A stretch of DNA of 64,000 nucleotides from Novosphingobium sp. 18050 (GCF_902706195.1 NZ_CACSJO010000019.1:1-64000), one strand, 5' to 3'. Shown: positions 40,213 to 49,808, numbered from the stretch's first letter. Made by a program: numbers and translations. Notes: generated from the sequence alone by a model not told the origin.

Positions 40213-41619
40213 TTACCCCAGCGCGGCGTTGACGATCCTCGTCTGGGTGAAGTCCTCCATGCCTTCGATGCCCTGCTGGCGGCCGATACCGGACTGCTTG
40301 GCGCCGCCGAAAGGCACGTCAAACGGAAGATCGAGGTGCTTGTTGACCCAGACGGTGCCACTTTCGATCCGCGCGGCGACGGCGATCCCGCGCTCCACGT
40401 CCGAGGTCCAGACGGTGCCGCCAAGGCCGAAGTCGCTGTCGTTTACGCGGGCGATCGCATCGTCGATGTCGTCGTAGGCGAGGACGGGCAGGACCGGCGC
40501 GAACTGTTCCTCGCGGACCAGGCGGGCATCGTCCGGCAGGTCGCGCACAATGGTGGGGGCGATGAAGTAGCCATCGCGCGAAGAAGGCTCGCCGCCCGCG
40601 ACTATGGTTCCCTGGGCGCGGGCGTCCTCGATCAGGGCCAGCACCTTTTCGAACTGGGCGCGGTTCTGGATCGGGCCGATCGTCGTACCCTGCTCGAGGC
40701 CATCGCCGACGACGGCCTCTGCGGCCAGCCGTGCCAGTTCATCGCACAGGGCATCCATCATCGCGCGCGGGGCGTAGACGCGCTTGACGGCCAGGCAGAT
40801 CTGGCCGGAATTGGTGGTTGCCCCGGCGAAGATGGCGGGCGCGACCTTGGCGATGTCGGCATCGTCGAGGATGATCGCGGCGTCGTTTCCGCCCAGTTCC
40901 AGCGTGAAGCGCTTGAGTGTGTCGGACGCGCTTCCCAGTACTTTCTTGCCGGTGGGTGTGGAGCCGGTGAAGCTGACGTGGGCGATGCCGGGATGGGCGC
41001 TGAGAAGGGCGCCCAGGTCGTTGCGGTCCACCAGGGTCTGGAACACACCGGCGGGCAGGATGGTGGCGGCCACCTCACCCAGCAGCAGGGTGCTGAGCGG
41101 GGTGGTCGGCGCGGGCTTGGCGATCACGGTATTGCCGGTGATGAGTGCGGGGGCCACCTTCAGCATCAACAGAAGCAGCGGGTAGTTCCACGGCGTGATC
41201 GCGGCGACGACGCCCAGCGGATAGCGCTGTTCGACGATCCGATTATCGGCGGTTTCGCGCAAGGTGCGCGGTGCCAGTTCCTGCTGCGCATAATAGCCGA
41301 GCGCGGCGACCGTGCCCATGACTTCCTGCCGGGCCTGCTCCAGCGGCTTGCCCTGTTCCTTGGTCAGCAGCCGGGCGAAGTCGTCCGCGCGCGCCTCGAT
41401 GGCGGAAGCAAGCTGCTCCAGATAGCCGCGCCTGCCTGCGTAATCCCGCGCAGCCCACGCCGGAAAGGCGCGCCGGGCAGCGGCGATGGCCAGTTCCGCC
41501 TGCGCTTCATCGGCGCGGGGCGCCGCGGCGAAGGTCTGTCCGGTGGCTGGGTTGACGACATCGATGGCCGATGCCCCGTCCACCAGCGCGCCGTCTATCA
41601 GGAGCTTGTATTCCATCAT
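40213..41619 (-). CDS. NAD(P)-dependent aldehyde dehydrogenase
   Basis: A 468-residue ALDH. Catalytic residues are visible: Asn145 (TPWNYP), Lys168 (IAKPAP), Glu241 (TLELGGND) and the nucleophile Cys275 (NSGQICLAVKR). The C terminus has the usual FGGAKQSGIGRQQGIEGMED. The start is MMEYKLLIDG behind AGGAAGG; a longer frame to 41829 overlaps nhaA and is rejected. It oxidises an aldehyde to an acid; substrate not evident. Linked only by position to the Rieske oxygenase and the M24 peptidase. Confidence 0.88.
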   Translation of the reverse strand: MMEYKLLIDGALVDGASAIDVVNPATGQTFAAAPRADEAQAELAIAAARRAFPAWAARDYAGRRGYLEQLASAIEARADDFARLLTKEQGKPLEQARQEVMGTVAALGYYAQQELAPRTLRETADNRIVEQRYPLGVVAAITPWNYPLLLLMLKVAPALITGNTVIAKPAPTTPLSTLLLGEVAATILPAGVFQTLVDRNDLGALLSAHPGIAHVSFTGSTPTGKKVLGSASDTLKRFTLELGGNDAAIILDDADIAKVAPAIFAGATTNSGQICLAVKRVYAPRAMMDALCDELARLAAEAVVGDGLEQGTTIGPIQNRAQFEKVLALIEDARAQGTIVAGGEPSSRDGYFIAPTIVRDLPDDARLVREEQFAPVLPVLAYDDIDDAIARVNDSDFGLGGTVWTSDVERGIAVAARIESGTVWVNKHLDLPFDVPFGGAKQSGIGRQQGIEGMEDFTQTRIVNAALG

Positions 41620-41804
41620 CAAAATGCCTTCCTGCTCACGGGCCACGCTTCTAGATCGCGCATCGCGGCCGGTCCACCGCCTCGCGCTATGAAAGGCGAT
41701 GGACGGGCCAGCAGCGTGGACGGGGGACGCCAGCGCCTTGCGCTCCGCGCCGGATGCGCCATGAAGCTCTGAACGCACAACAATTAAGGGCTGGACCAGC
41801 CACC

Positions 41805-42983
41805 ATGATGATTTCCAAGCGCCCGCCATCCGCCCTGCGCGCCTTCCTGCGCAGCGAGGCTGCGGGGGGCATCCTGCTCATGGGGGCTGCGGCCCTGGCT
41901 CTTATCGTCGCCAACAGTCCGCTGGCGGACACCTATTTCCACACCCTGCACCTGATGGTCGGGCCGATGTCGCTGGCGCACTGGATCAACGACGCGCTGA
42001 TGGCGTTGTTCTTCCTGCTGGTCGGGCTGGAGATCAAGCGCGAGTTCGTCGACGGGCATCTCTCCAGCTGGGCGGACCGCGCCCTGCCGGCCATCGCCGC
42101 GACGGCAGGCATGATAGTCCCGGCGCTGATCTACCTGGCGATCACTGGGCCGGTGCCGGGTCTGGCGCGCGGCTGGGCGATCCCGGCGGCGACGGACATC
42201 GCCTTTGCCATCGGCGTCATGGCGATCCTGGGCAGCCGCGTGCCGGCCTCGCTCAAGCTGTTTCTCACCACGGTCGCCATCGTCGACGACATGGGCGCCG
42301 TGGCGGTCATCGCGCTGGCCTATACAAGCGGAATTCACGGCCCCGCGCTGCTGGCGGCAGCCGTCATCATGGGCGTGATGTTCGTGCTCAACCGTGCGGG
42401 CGTGCAGAAGCTGTGGCCTTATCTTGGTCTTGCCGTGCTGCTGTGGCTGGCGGTGCTGCTTTCGGGCGTTCACGCAACGATCGCGGGTGTGCTGGCTGCC
42501 AGCCTGATCCCGATCCGCGTGACCCCGGGCGCGCCCGACAGCGCGGAATCGCCGCTGCACCGGCTGGAGCATGGTCTGCACAAGTGGGTCGCCTTCGGCA
42601 TCGTGCCGCTGTTCGGCTTCGCCAATGCCGGTGTCTCGCTGAAGGGGCTGGGCATGGAGCATCTCGTTGCACCGCTGCCGCTCGGCGTGGCGGGGGGGCT
42701 GTTCCTCGGCAAGCAGTTGGGCGTGTTCCTGGCTGTGTGGCTCTGCGCGCACTTTGGCATCGCCAAGCGCCCCAGCGGCGCAACCTGGCTGCAGACTTAC
42801 GGCATGTGCCTGCTGTGCGGCATCGGCTTCACCATGAGCCTGTTCGTGGGCGGACTGGCGTTCAGCGATCCGCTGCTGATCGACGAGGTCAAGATCGGCG
42901 TGCTGGGCGGATCGCTGGTGTCGGCGCTGGCGGGATACCTGGTCCTGCGCTTTGCGGCCGCGCGCAACAAGGTTCCGGCCTGA
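41805..42983 (+). CDS. nhaA: Na+/H+ antiporter NhaA
   Basis: A 392-residue inner-membrane antiporter, close to the length of E. coli NhaA. Key acidic residues line up: Asp131 (PAATDIAFAIG) and the pair Asp161-Asp162 (IVDDMGAVAVI), matching Asp133, Asp163 and Asp164. The first helix carries GGILLMGAAALALIVANSPL. It exports Na+ or Li+ in exchange for two protons, for pH and salt balance. ATGATG start at 41805 or 41808, with a weak ribosome-binding site. Divergent from the aldehyde dehydrogenase. Confidence 0.93.
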   Translation: MMISKRPPSALRAFLRSEAAGGILLMGAAALALIVANSPLADTYFHTLHLMVGPMSLAHWINDALMALFFLLVGLEIKREFVDGHLSSWADRALPAIAATAGMIVPALIYLAITGPVPGLARGWAIPAATDIAFAIGVMAILGSRVPASLKLFLTTVAIVDDMGAVAVIALAYTSGIHGPALLAAAVIMGVMFVLNRAGVQKLWPYLGLAVLLWLAVLLSGVHATIAGVLAASLIPIRVTPGAPDSAESPLHRLEHGLHKWVAFGIVPLFGFANAGVSLKGLGMEHLVAPLPLGVAGGLFLGKQLGVFLAVWLCAHFGIAKRPSGATWLQTYGMCLLCGIGFTMSLFVGGLAFSDPLLIDEVKIGVLGGSLVSALAGYLVLRFAAARNKVPA

Positions 42984-43051
42984 ACGTATCCGGCCTTTGC
43001 GTAGCAGGGACGGGCTGGCCAGGCGCGAAGCGTTTGGTTAGCTTCGGTCCC

Positions 43052-43546
43052 ATGCTTGCGCGCATTCTGAATTTGACGCTGCTGCCTGCGCTGACGGGCC
43101 TGCTGCTTTTCTCCGCCGCGCTGGCGGCCGGGGCCGACGAGGCAGTTGTCCCGCCCGTGGCCGAGGGGGAAGCTACCCGCGTCCTCGACCGTACCGGAGC
43201 GCAGCGCCTGCTGGCCAACAAGGGCCTTACCCTGCAGTGGCTGGACTGGAACACACGCGGCACGGCCTATGTCCGGCGCGACGGCGACACCTTGAGGCTG
43301 CGCGGTGCGCAGGCCGAGGCGGGCGGGCCGGGGCGCCTGTTCCTCGACGGAACGATCAGCGAGGTTGGCGTTGGCTATTTCACCTTCGACGGCACGATCG
43401 AGATCACCGACACGCCCGACAAGGGCCGCTCCTGCAAAAAGACCAAGACCTGGCACTTCGCCGTCACCCAGAACCGCAACTACTACCGTCTGCGCGAGTT
43501 CGAGTGGTGCGACGGGCTGACGGACTACATCGACATCTACTTCTGA
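43052..43546 (+). CDS. Secreted protein of unknown function, 164 aa
   Basis: A signal peptide is evident (MLARILNLTLLPALTGLLLF). The mature protein is strand-rich (LTLQWLDWNTRGTAYVRRDG, RLFLDGTISEVGVGYFTFDG, IEITDTPDKGRSCKKTKTWH). Two cysteines (SCKKTKTWH and EWCDGL) may pair. It resembles periplasmic hypothetical proteins of sphingomonads. The frame upstream runs through nhaA and is rejected. Confidence 0.7.
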   Translation: MLARILNLTLLPALTGLLLFSAALAAGADEAVVPPVAEGEATRVLDRTGAQRLLANKGLTLQWLDWNTRGTAYVRRDGDTLRLRGAQAEAGGPGRLFLDGTISEVGVGYFTFDGTIEITDTPDKGRSCKKTKTWHFAVTQNRNYYRLREFEWCDGLTDYIDIYF

Positions 43547-43701
43547 AGGTTGGTAACGAAAATGCGTACTGGCGCATTTTTCGATCAGCCCGGCACTGCT
43601 ATCCATGCTATGCGCAATGGCATGATTTCTCTCATCAATGACGGTTCGCGGCCTTGGCCGCTGCGCATTCCCGTGCCGCGCTCATGCTGCGGGGGCATGT
43701 G

Positions 43702-44394
43702 ATGGCACAGGGTGAGCGTCCGCACGGCACCTTCGAGGATGCCCTGGCGCTGCTGGTCGGCGGCCTGCTGATCGCGCTGGGGCTTGCGATCCTGAACGCG
43801 GCGGGACTGGTGACGGGCGGCATGGCGGGGGTCGCGCTGCTGGTGGGCCATTATCTGCCGCGTGATCTGCAATTCCCGCCGGGCCTGCTTTTCGCTCTGC
43901 TGAACCTGCCGTTCCTGGTGCTGGCTTTCCGCGCCATGGGATCGCTTTTCACGCTGCGCACGGTTGCGGGCAGTGCCGCCATAGCGTCATTGTCGATTGC
44001 GGTCGGCCATACGCTGGAGTTGCAGGTCCGCGACCCGGCGCTGGCCGCCATCGGCGCGGGCTGCCTGCTGGGGATGGGCACGCTGGCCTTCGTGCGGCAC
44101 GGGACCGGCGTGGGCGGCATCGGCGTCGTCACGGTGTGGCTCAGCCGCAAGCGGGGCTGGAACATCGGCCGCACCCAGCTGTCGATCGACATCGTGATCC
44201 TCGCCGCCGCCACGGCCATGCTGCCGCTGGTCAGCGTGGCCTGGTCGACCCTGAGCGCAGCGTCGATGGGGCTGGTCACCGGGCTATGGCTGCGCCCGGG
44301 CCGATACGCCGGGTTTTCGCCGTACACGGTGGATGGCGATCGGTTGAGAGGGGCCCTGAAAAGATCACGGCGCCGGAAGGAAGACCCTTCGTAG
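43702..44394 (+). CDS. YitT-family membrane protein
   Basis: A 230-residue inner-membrane protein with five or six helices (ALLVGGLLIALGLAILNAAG, AGVALLVGHYLP, LLFALLNLPFLVLAFRAMG). The glycine-rich GTGVGGIGVVTVWL loop and the LSIDIVILAAA helix are typical of YitT/DUF161. It is suspected to be a transporter; substrate unknown. The start at 43702 follows a GGGGG; starts at 43684 or 43654 are possible. Confidence 0.8.
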   Translation: MAQGERPHGTFEDALALLVGGLLIALGLAILNAAGLVTGGMAGVALLVGHYLPRDLQFPPGLLFALLNLPFLVLAFRAMGSLFTLRTVAGSAAIASLSIAVGHTLELQVRDPALAAIGAGCLLGMGTLAFVRHGTGVGGIGVVTVWLSRKRGWNIGRTQLSIDIVILAAATAMLPLVSVAWSTLSAASMGLVTGLWLRPGRYAGFSPYTVDGDRLRGALKRSRRRKEDPS

Positions 44395-44412
44395 AACGCG
44401 CCGGCTCATGCT

Positions 44413-44772
44413 TCAGGCTGGCGGATCGGGTTGCCACAGTTCGATCGGATTGCCTTCCGGGTCGTGGATGCGGGCGAAGCGGCCGACGCCGGGCATGTCC
44501 CAGTCCGGGTCGGTGACGACCGCGATCCCGGCAGCGCCAAGCGATGCGCAGAGTTCGTCCAGATCGTCCACGCGCAAGTTGAGCATCCACTTGCGGTCGG
44601 CGGCGAAATAGTCGGTGTCGGCGGCAAAGGGAGCGAAAACGCAGGGGCCTGCCTGCGTATCCCACATGCCGTAGGGCGCCGAACCCACGCCGAGGTGACG
44701 CGCATACCATGTGCGCATTGCTTCGGGATCTTTCGCGCGAAAGAAGAAGCCGCCGATTCCCGTAACGCCCAT
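44413..44772 (-). CDS. VOC (glyoxalase-fold) protein
   Basis: A 119-residue single VOC protein with paired beta-alpha-beta-beta-beta modules: GIGGFFFRAKDPEAMRTWYA at the start and FARIHDPEGNPIELWQP at the end. The metal or active-site Glu is in IELW. Such proteins act as lyases, dioxygenases or antibiotic-binding proteins, and the substrate cannot be inferred here. Divergent from the sigma-factor gene. Confidence 0.85.
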   Translation of the reverse strand: MGVTGIGGFFFRAKDPEAMRTWYARHLGVGSAPYGMWDTQAGPCVFAPFAADTDYFAADRKWMLNLRVDDLDELCASLGAAGIAVVTDPDWDMPGVGRFARIHDPEGNPIELWQPDPPA

Positions 44773-44835
44773 TCTTGCCTCCCCGTCATCCCGTAGCTGG
44801 GCCCAAGCGTATCATGCAGCGCGGCTATCGTGAAA

Positions 44836-44852
44836 CTGTCATGAGTTGTCAT
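44836..44852 (+). promoter_or_regulatory. Pho-box-like direct repeat before the sigma gene
   Basis: CTGTCAT-GAG-TTGTCAT carries two TGTCAT repeats starting 10 bp apart. The canonical PhoB site has CTGTCAT repeats every 11 bp, so the spacing is one short. The repeat lies about 35 bp upstream of the preferred sigma-factor start, and the context (phosphatase operon) fits PhoB. Confidence 0.45.
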
Positions 44853-44887
44853 TAACCAGCGCGCTTTTCCGGGGTTTGGGGGTTCGC

Positions 44888-45430
44888 GTGCTGTCGTCGA
44901 TCAGGGATTTGGAGGCGCCGCCCGGAACAGCGTCGCGGCAGGACGGGTGGGACGCGGTGCAGACCGCGGTCCAGCGCTATGTCCGAGGGCGCAGCGGCCG
45001 CCACGACATCGCCGACGACATTGCGCAGGAGACTGTCGCGCGGCTGGTCGAACTGGGACGCACACAGCAGATCGGCAGCATTTTCGCGCTGGCTTTCCGC
45101 ATTGCCGACAATCTGATGACCGACATGCACCGCCGCGAAAAGCGCCTCTCCGACGAAGTGGATACGGAGTGGCAGAGCGACGAACCCTCGCTGGACCGGG
45201 TGCTTGATTCCCGCCGCGCCGTCGACGTGTTCAACCGCTGTCTGCGGAGGATGCCGCCCTTGCGGCGCGAGGTCCTGATCCGGCGCCGCCTGAACCAGGA
45301 AAGCTGCCGGACCATCGGCGAAGACCTGGCAATCAGTGCCAAAGCCGTCGAAAAACACATCACGCGGGGTATGATAGACTTGCGCAAGGCGCTCGAACAG
45401 GCCGGCGTCGATCTGGTGGGGCAGGACTGA
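44888..45430 (+). CDS. ECF sigma factor, FecI type
   Basis: A 180-residue sigma factor. Region 2 is at about 20-85 (VQRYVRGRSGRHDIADDIAQ, IGSIFALAFRIADNLMTDMH). Region 4 follows at about 115-170 (RCLRRMPPLRREVLIRRRLN, HTH CRTIGEDLAISAKAVEKHI). FecI-type sigmas are activated by a FecR protein when a TonB receptor meets its ligand. Starts are uncertain: GTG 44888 is preferred because the longer frame from TTG 44846 overlaps the Pho-like repeat. The TGATG overlap with fecR shows coupled translation. Confidence 0.85.
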   Translation: MLSSIRDLEAPPGTASRQDGWDAVQTAVQRYVRGRSGRHDIADDIAQETVARLVELGRTQQIGSIFALAFRIADNLMTDMHRREKRLSDEVDTEWQSDEPSLDRVLDSRRAVDVFNRCLRRMPPLRREVLIRRRLNQESCRTIGEDLAISAKAVEKHITRGMIDLRKALEQAGVDLVGQD

Positions 45431-46425
45431 TGGGCAGCGAATTCCACGATATCGACTGGCAGGCTGCCCGCTGGATCGACCGCATGAGCCGCCCAGTGCA
45501 GGACGCCGAGATGGCGGCCGAGTTCGACCGCTGGATACTCAAGGACCTGCGCCACATCGAAGCCTATGCGCGGCTGAGTGCGATCTGGCAGTCACAGGGG
45601 CTGGCCGAGGGGCTGCATGGCGCCATGACGGATAGCGGAGAGGCGCGCGCCGCTTCGGACGAGCCCGTCGCCTCGAACGACGATGAATACCGGCCGGGCC
45701 GGACATGGCGGCAGGCCTTCGCGGGCCGCTGGGCGGGGCTGGGCGTTGCCGCGCTGGCATTCGTGCTGGCCGTGGTCATGGTGCCGCGCCTGATGGTGGA
45801 GGAAGCCGCCTTCGCGACGCAGCGCGGAGCGACGCGCCTGGTCGCGCTGTCGGACGGTTCGACGATCCGCATGAACGGCGCCACGCGCATAGCTGTGCGC
45901 ATTACGCCCTGGTCGCGCCATGTCGCGCTGGAGGCGGGCGAGGCGTTTTTCGACGTTGCGCACGAAAGGCTGCGCGGCTTCTCGGTCGACACCGGGGGCG
46001 CCAGCGTTTCGGTGCTGGGCACGGCCTTCGACGTGGACCGGCTCGACGATGATACCCATGTCGTGCAGGTCTATCGCGGGCTGGTCAGCGTGGATGCCGG
46101 TGCCGGGCGGCAATGGCGCCTGCCGGCGGGCAGTGGTCTCGAAGTATCGGGTGAGCGGGTGCGCAGCCTGCGCGGCGTGACCGGGCAGCGGCCCGGCTGG
46201 ACGAAGGGGTGGTACGAGGCGAACGACACGCCGGTGCTGCAACTGGTCCAGCGGCTCAACCGTACTTCGGCCAGACCCGTGGCGCTGTCTGATCCAGCGC
46301 TGGGTGAACTGCTGGTGACCGGCCGCTTCCAGACCGACCGTCCGGCTGACGTGCTCGACGCGATCGCAGCGATCCACGACTTGCGCTGGCGGGAAGAGGG
46401 CGGCCGCTACGTGCTGTCGCGTTAG
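45430..46425 (+). CDS. FecR-type anti-sigma / sigma regulator
   Basis: A 331-residue inner-membrane regulator. The cytoplasmic N terminus (DIDWQAARWIDRMSRPVQDA, then AAEFDRWILKDLRHIEAYAR) binds the sigma factor. One membrane helix lies at about 97-115 (WAGLGVAALAFVLAVVMVP). The periplasmic FecR domain has TRLVALSDGSTIRMNGATRI and HVALEAGEAFFDVAHERLRG. The C-terminal STN-like domain (LVQRLNRTSARPVALSDP) receives the signal from the receptor. It overlaps the sigma gene. Confidence 0.9.
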   Translation: MGSEFHDIDWQAARWIDRMSRPVQDAEMAAEFDRWILKDLRHIEAYARLSAIWQSQGLAEGLHGAMTDSGEARAASDEPVASNDDEYRPGRTWRQAFAGRWAGLGVAALAFVLAVVMVPRLMVEEAAFATQRGATRLVALSDGSTIRMNGATRIAVRITPWSRHVALEAGEAFFDVAHERLRGFSVDTGGASVSVLGTAFDVDRLDDDTHVVQVYRGLVSVDAGAGRQWRLPAGSGLEVSGERVRSLRGVTGQRPGWTKGWYEANDTPVLQLVQRLNRTSARPVALSDPALGELLVTGRFQTDRPADVLDAIAAIHDLRWREEGGRYVLSR

Positions 46426-46457
46426 GTCGGCTTCGACGAAGCGGCGCGGATCCGTGA

Positions 46458-46513
46458 GTGTCACAAGAAATTCATCAATAAGACGCGGAAATGTAAGAAA
46501 AAATATTTGTCGG
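46458..46513 (+). promoter_or_regulatory. Promoter region of the STN receptor gene
   Basis: Between fecR and the receptor gene lies a weak Pho-like repeat (GTGTCAC-AAGA-AATTCAT, 46458-46475). An AT-rich element follows, with TGTAAG (46492-46497) and GTCGG (46509-46513), which may be the site of the FecI-type sigma. Both are candidates only. The receptor ATG is 60 bp further. Confidence 0.35.
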
Positions 46514-46573
46514 GTTTGGGAACTGAACTCCGTCTGCCCCATGATCGGTTTATGAATTAGGGGTAATTCTAAT

Positions 46574-49500
46574 ATGTTTCGTCTGAACAGGCCTGTCGCC
46601 CGTGCCTCGGCACTGGCGATTGCTTTTGCGACGCTGGCCGGGGGTATGGCCGTGTCGTCCCAGGCTCATGCCGCTGCCGAGCGGAGCTTCGCTTTCTCTA
46701 TTCCCGCGCAGGACCTGGCCCGCGCACTGCAGCAGTATTCGCGTGTTACCGGCGTGGCCGTGGCGGCTTCGCCCGAGGCGCTGCGCGGTCGGCGCAGCCA
46801 GGCGGTATCGGGCACGATGTCGGCCGAGCGGGCGCTTGTCCAGCTTGTCGGCGGCGCCAATGTCGACACGCAGCGCCGGGGCGGCACGATCATCGTCAAG
46901 CCTCTGGCCGCCAAGGCCCGCCCTGCCGCGATGAGCGCCGAAGCGCCGCGCTCCGAAAAGCGCCCCAAGGCCCGCACGACCCGCGTCGCCGAAGCCACCG
47001 ACGAGATCGCCGACGGCGAGATCGTCGTCACCGGCTACGTCGCGGCGGTGCAGCGCTCGCTGGAGACCAAGCGCAAGAGCGACATGATCTCGGACAGCAT
47101 CACCGCCGATGACATGGGCAAGTTGCCCGCCAACAACGTTTCCGAAGCGCTGGCCCGTCTCCCCGGCGTCAACGCGGTGCGCAGCGCCAGCACGGGCGAG
47201 GGCGACCGCATCACCGTGCGCGGCCTGTCCACCGAGTTGAACAACTACTCGATCAACGGCGTGCGTCTGGGCGGCGCCGGTTCGCGCGACAACAACTTCT
47301 ATCGCGGTGTGCGTCTCTCGGTCCTGCCGCCTGACGGCATCAAGCAGATCACCGTCTACAAGACCCTGACGCCCGACCGCGACGGCGATGCGCTGGGCGG
47401 CTCGATCGACATTTCCACGCCGACTGCCTTCGATCAGGACCCGACCTACTTTCGGCTGTCGGGCGAAGGCGGCATGCTCGACAAGTTCGATCACCGCAAA
47501 TACGGCCAGCTCTCGGGCGCCTTTTCGCGGCAGTTCAACGATAGCTTCGGCATTTTCGTGTCGGGCAGCTACAGCCGCCGCAAGTCGCAGTTCGAGAAGA
47601 ACGGCGTGGACGGCGATAACCAGCCCGACACCTGGTACGACAACAGCGAGACGCTCGGCTGGGATCCCGACCACTTCGTGATGCGCGGCATGGACCTGGG
47701 CTTCGGCGAAACCGACGTGAAGCGCTGGGGCGGCAACACCAGCCTCGACTATCGTTCCGATAACCACGACTTGCACGTTCGCGGCCAGTACAATCAGTAC
47801 CAGAAGAAGGAATTCCTCAACCGCCTGAACTTCCGCAACGACACCGGCAAGAACTCGGCGCGCCTGTCGCAGGTCAACACCGACGATACCAGTCTGGCCG
47901 CGCCGGATGACAGCATCGTCGGTCATGACGCCAAGCTGGGCAATATCTACGGCTATACCGTTGGCCAGATCGTCGACCGTGACGGCGACGGCCTGATTAC
48001 CGACGCCGATCGTTCGGCCAAGTCGTTCTACACGCTAAACGGCGGATCGGGCACCTGGGATCCGCAGGGCTTCCGCTTGCGCCGCTTCTGGGAAGCGACC
48101 AACGAAACCGGCAACCTGGCCTCCGCCAACATCGGCGGCGTGTCGCGGCTGGGCACGGTGACGATCGACTACGACGTCTCCTACTCTCAGTCGAAGGACG
48201 ACCTCGACGACGGCTACACGATGGAATTCCGCAGCGACAAGTACGGCTGGCTCGGCAACGAGGGCGTGTACTTCGACAGTTCGGCGGACTCGCGCTTTCC
48301 CAAGTGGCTCCTCACCGACGCCGGCATGGCGGGCGTGCAGGACCCGTCGCAGTACGCTTTCAGCAGCCTCGAAGGCGAAGTGGGCGGCTCCAGCGAGAAG
48401 TTGTGGCAGGCCCAGTTCAACGTGGCGTGGAAGCCCGATATCTCGTGGCTGCATTCGATTAAAGCGGGCGGCAAGTTCTACGATTCACAGCGCCGCACCT
48501 ATCAGGGTTCGTTCCTCAACCTCGATGCCGACGGCACCCTTGCCGATTTCTCCGACTTCTACGGCAAGAACGTAACCAGCCTGTTCGGCGGCGCTTACTC
48601 CGGGCAGTACCAGCTCGGCACGACGATCGACAACGAGAAGATGCTGGCCGAACTGCAGGGCGCCAAGGACGGCAACAGCACGATCTTCGACGGCTTTGCG
48701 GTCGATCCCTCGCAGGCCGAACTCTCCGACGAGGACAGCTTCCGCTTCAACGAGCGGGTGGTCTCCGGTTATGCGATGGCCACCGCGCGCTTCGGCAAGG
48801 CGCAGGTCATCGCCGGCGTCCGTGTCGAAACCACGCGCAACAAGATCGAGGCCTACAACCTCGATCAGGTGCTGGGCATGCGCTACACCACGGACCGTTC
48901 CAGCTTCACCAACGTGCTGCCCTCGATCCACGTAAACTACGATTTCGACGCGCGCACCAAGCTGCGCGGCGCGGTGTGGACCAGCTTCGCCCGCCCCGAC
49001 ATCGCCCGCATGAGTTCCGCGCGCGAATATGCCTACGATGTCGATCCTGATGGCGACGGCACGCAGAACCCCACGTCCGACTGGGTGCTGCTGGCGATCC
49101 AGCAGGGCAACCCGAACCTCAAGCCGATGCGTTCGGTCAACCTCGACATGTCGCTGGAGCACTATGCCGGCAACACCGGGGCCTATTCGGTCGCGCTGTT
49201 CTACAAGCACATCACCAACTTCCTGTTCCGCTCCTCTTCCAGCAACATCCGCGACGGAACGCTGGGTGAGAACGTCGATCCCTCCGGCGTTGCGATTTCC
49301 ATGCCCAACAACGGCAAGTGGGCGGAAGTCTACGGCGTGGAAGTAAGCGTCCAGCAGCAGCTGCACTGGCTGCCGGGCCTGCTGGGCGGACTGGGCGTGG
49401 GCGGCAACGTGACCATGCAGCGCTCCAAGGCGGTGACCGGCCTGTCATGGCACCCGGAAGGTTACACCCTGCCGCTGATGGAAACGCCGGACAACATCGT

Positions 49501-49798
49501 CAACCTGCAGCTGTTCTGGGAGCACAAGGGGTTCGAAGTTTACGGCGCGTGGAATTACCAGTCCAAGTTCATGGGCGGCATCAACGACTTCGGCAACAAC
49601 CCGTATGAGCAGGCCTACAGCTTCGTCGACCTGACGTTCCGCAAGACCTTCCTGAAGAAGTCCTCGGTCCAGCTTCAGGTCCAGAACCTCTTCGATGCGC
49701 ATACTTACTGGGAAACCGTCTCGTCGGGGCAGGGGGGCAGCCGCGGTTACGTAAAGAACGGCCGGACCATCTCGGTCGGCTTCAACGCGATCTTCTGA
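46574..49798 (+). CDS. TonB-dependent receptor/transducer with STN signalling domain
   Basis: A 1074-residue outer-membrane receptor. A signal peptide of about 34 residues is followed by an STN domain (about 38-115; FAFSIPAQDLARALQQYSRV), which contacts the periplasmic FecR domain. The TonB box is at about 152 (GEIVVTGYV). The plug is at about 165-285 (MGKLPANNVSEALARLPGVN, RDGDALGGSIDISTP). A 22-strand barrel ends with SRGYVKNGRTISVGFNAIF and a C-terminal Phe. It both imports and signals. The substrate is unknown, but the directly following phosphatase argues for a phosphate-containing compound. Confidence 0.93.
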   Translation: MFRLNRPVARASALAIAFATLAGGMAVSSQAHAAAERSFAFSIPAQDLARALQQYSRVTGVAVAASPEALRGRRSQAVSGTMSAERALVQLVGGANVDTQRRGGTIIVKPLAAKARPAAMSAEAPRSEKRPKARTTRVAEATDEIADGEIVVTGYVAAVQRSLETKRKSDMISDSITADDMGKLPANNVSEALARLPGVNAVRSASTGEGDRITVRGLSTELNNYSINGVRLGGAGSRDNNFYRGVRLSVLPPDGIKQITVYKTLTPDRDGDALGGSIDISTPTAFDQDPTYFRLSGEGGMLDKFDHRKYGQLSGAFSRQFNDSFGIFVSGSYSRRKSQFEKNGVDGDNQPDTWYDNSETLGWDPDHFVMRGMDLGFGETDVKRWGGNTSLDYRSDNHDLHVRGQYNQYQKKEFLNRLNFRNDTGKNSARLSQVNTDDTSLAAPDDSIVGHDAKLGNIYGYTVGQIVDRDGDGLITDADRSAKSFYTLNGGSGTWDPQGFRLRRFWEATNETGNLASANIGGVSRLGTVTIDYDVSYSQSKDDLDDGYTMEFRSDKYGWLGNEGVYFDSSADSRFPKWLLTDAGMAGVQDPSQYAFSSLEGEVGGSSEKLWQAQFNVAWKPDISWLHSIKAGGKFYDSQRRTYQGSFLNLDADGTLADFSDFYGKNVTSLFGGAYSGQYQLGTTIDNEKMLAELQGAKDGNSTIFDGFAVDPSQAELSDEDSFRFNERVVSGYAMATARFGKAQVIAGVRVETTRNKIEAYNLDQVLGMRYTTDRSSFTNVLPSIHVNYDFDARTKLRGAVWTSFARPDIARMSSAREYAYDVDPDGDGTQNPTSDWVLLAIQQGNPNLKPMRSVNLDMSLEHYAGNTGAYSVALFYKHITNFLFRSSSSNIRDGTLGENVDPSGVAISMPNNGKWAEVYGVEVSVQQQLHWLPGLLGGLGVGGNVTMQRSKAVTGLSWHPEGYTLPLMETPDNIVNLQLFWEHKGFEVYGAWNYQSKFMGGINDFGNNPYEQAYSFVDLTFRKTFLKKSSVQLQVQNLFDAHTYWETVSSGQGGSRGYVKNGRTISVGFNAIF

Positions 49799-49808
49799 GG
49801 AAACTGAT

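Noticed and set aside
40336..41772. A 478-codon plus-strand frame opposite the aldehyde dehydrogenase
   Set aside because: The opposite strand carries an intact ALDH with all catalytic residues; this frame is Gly/Arg/Asp-rich without any fold pattern.
46518..46560. GGAAC upstream of the STN receptor as an EcfG promoter
   Set aside because: The next GTT is 24 bp away, outside the 16-17 bp spacing.
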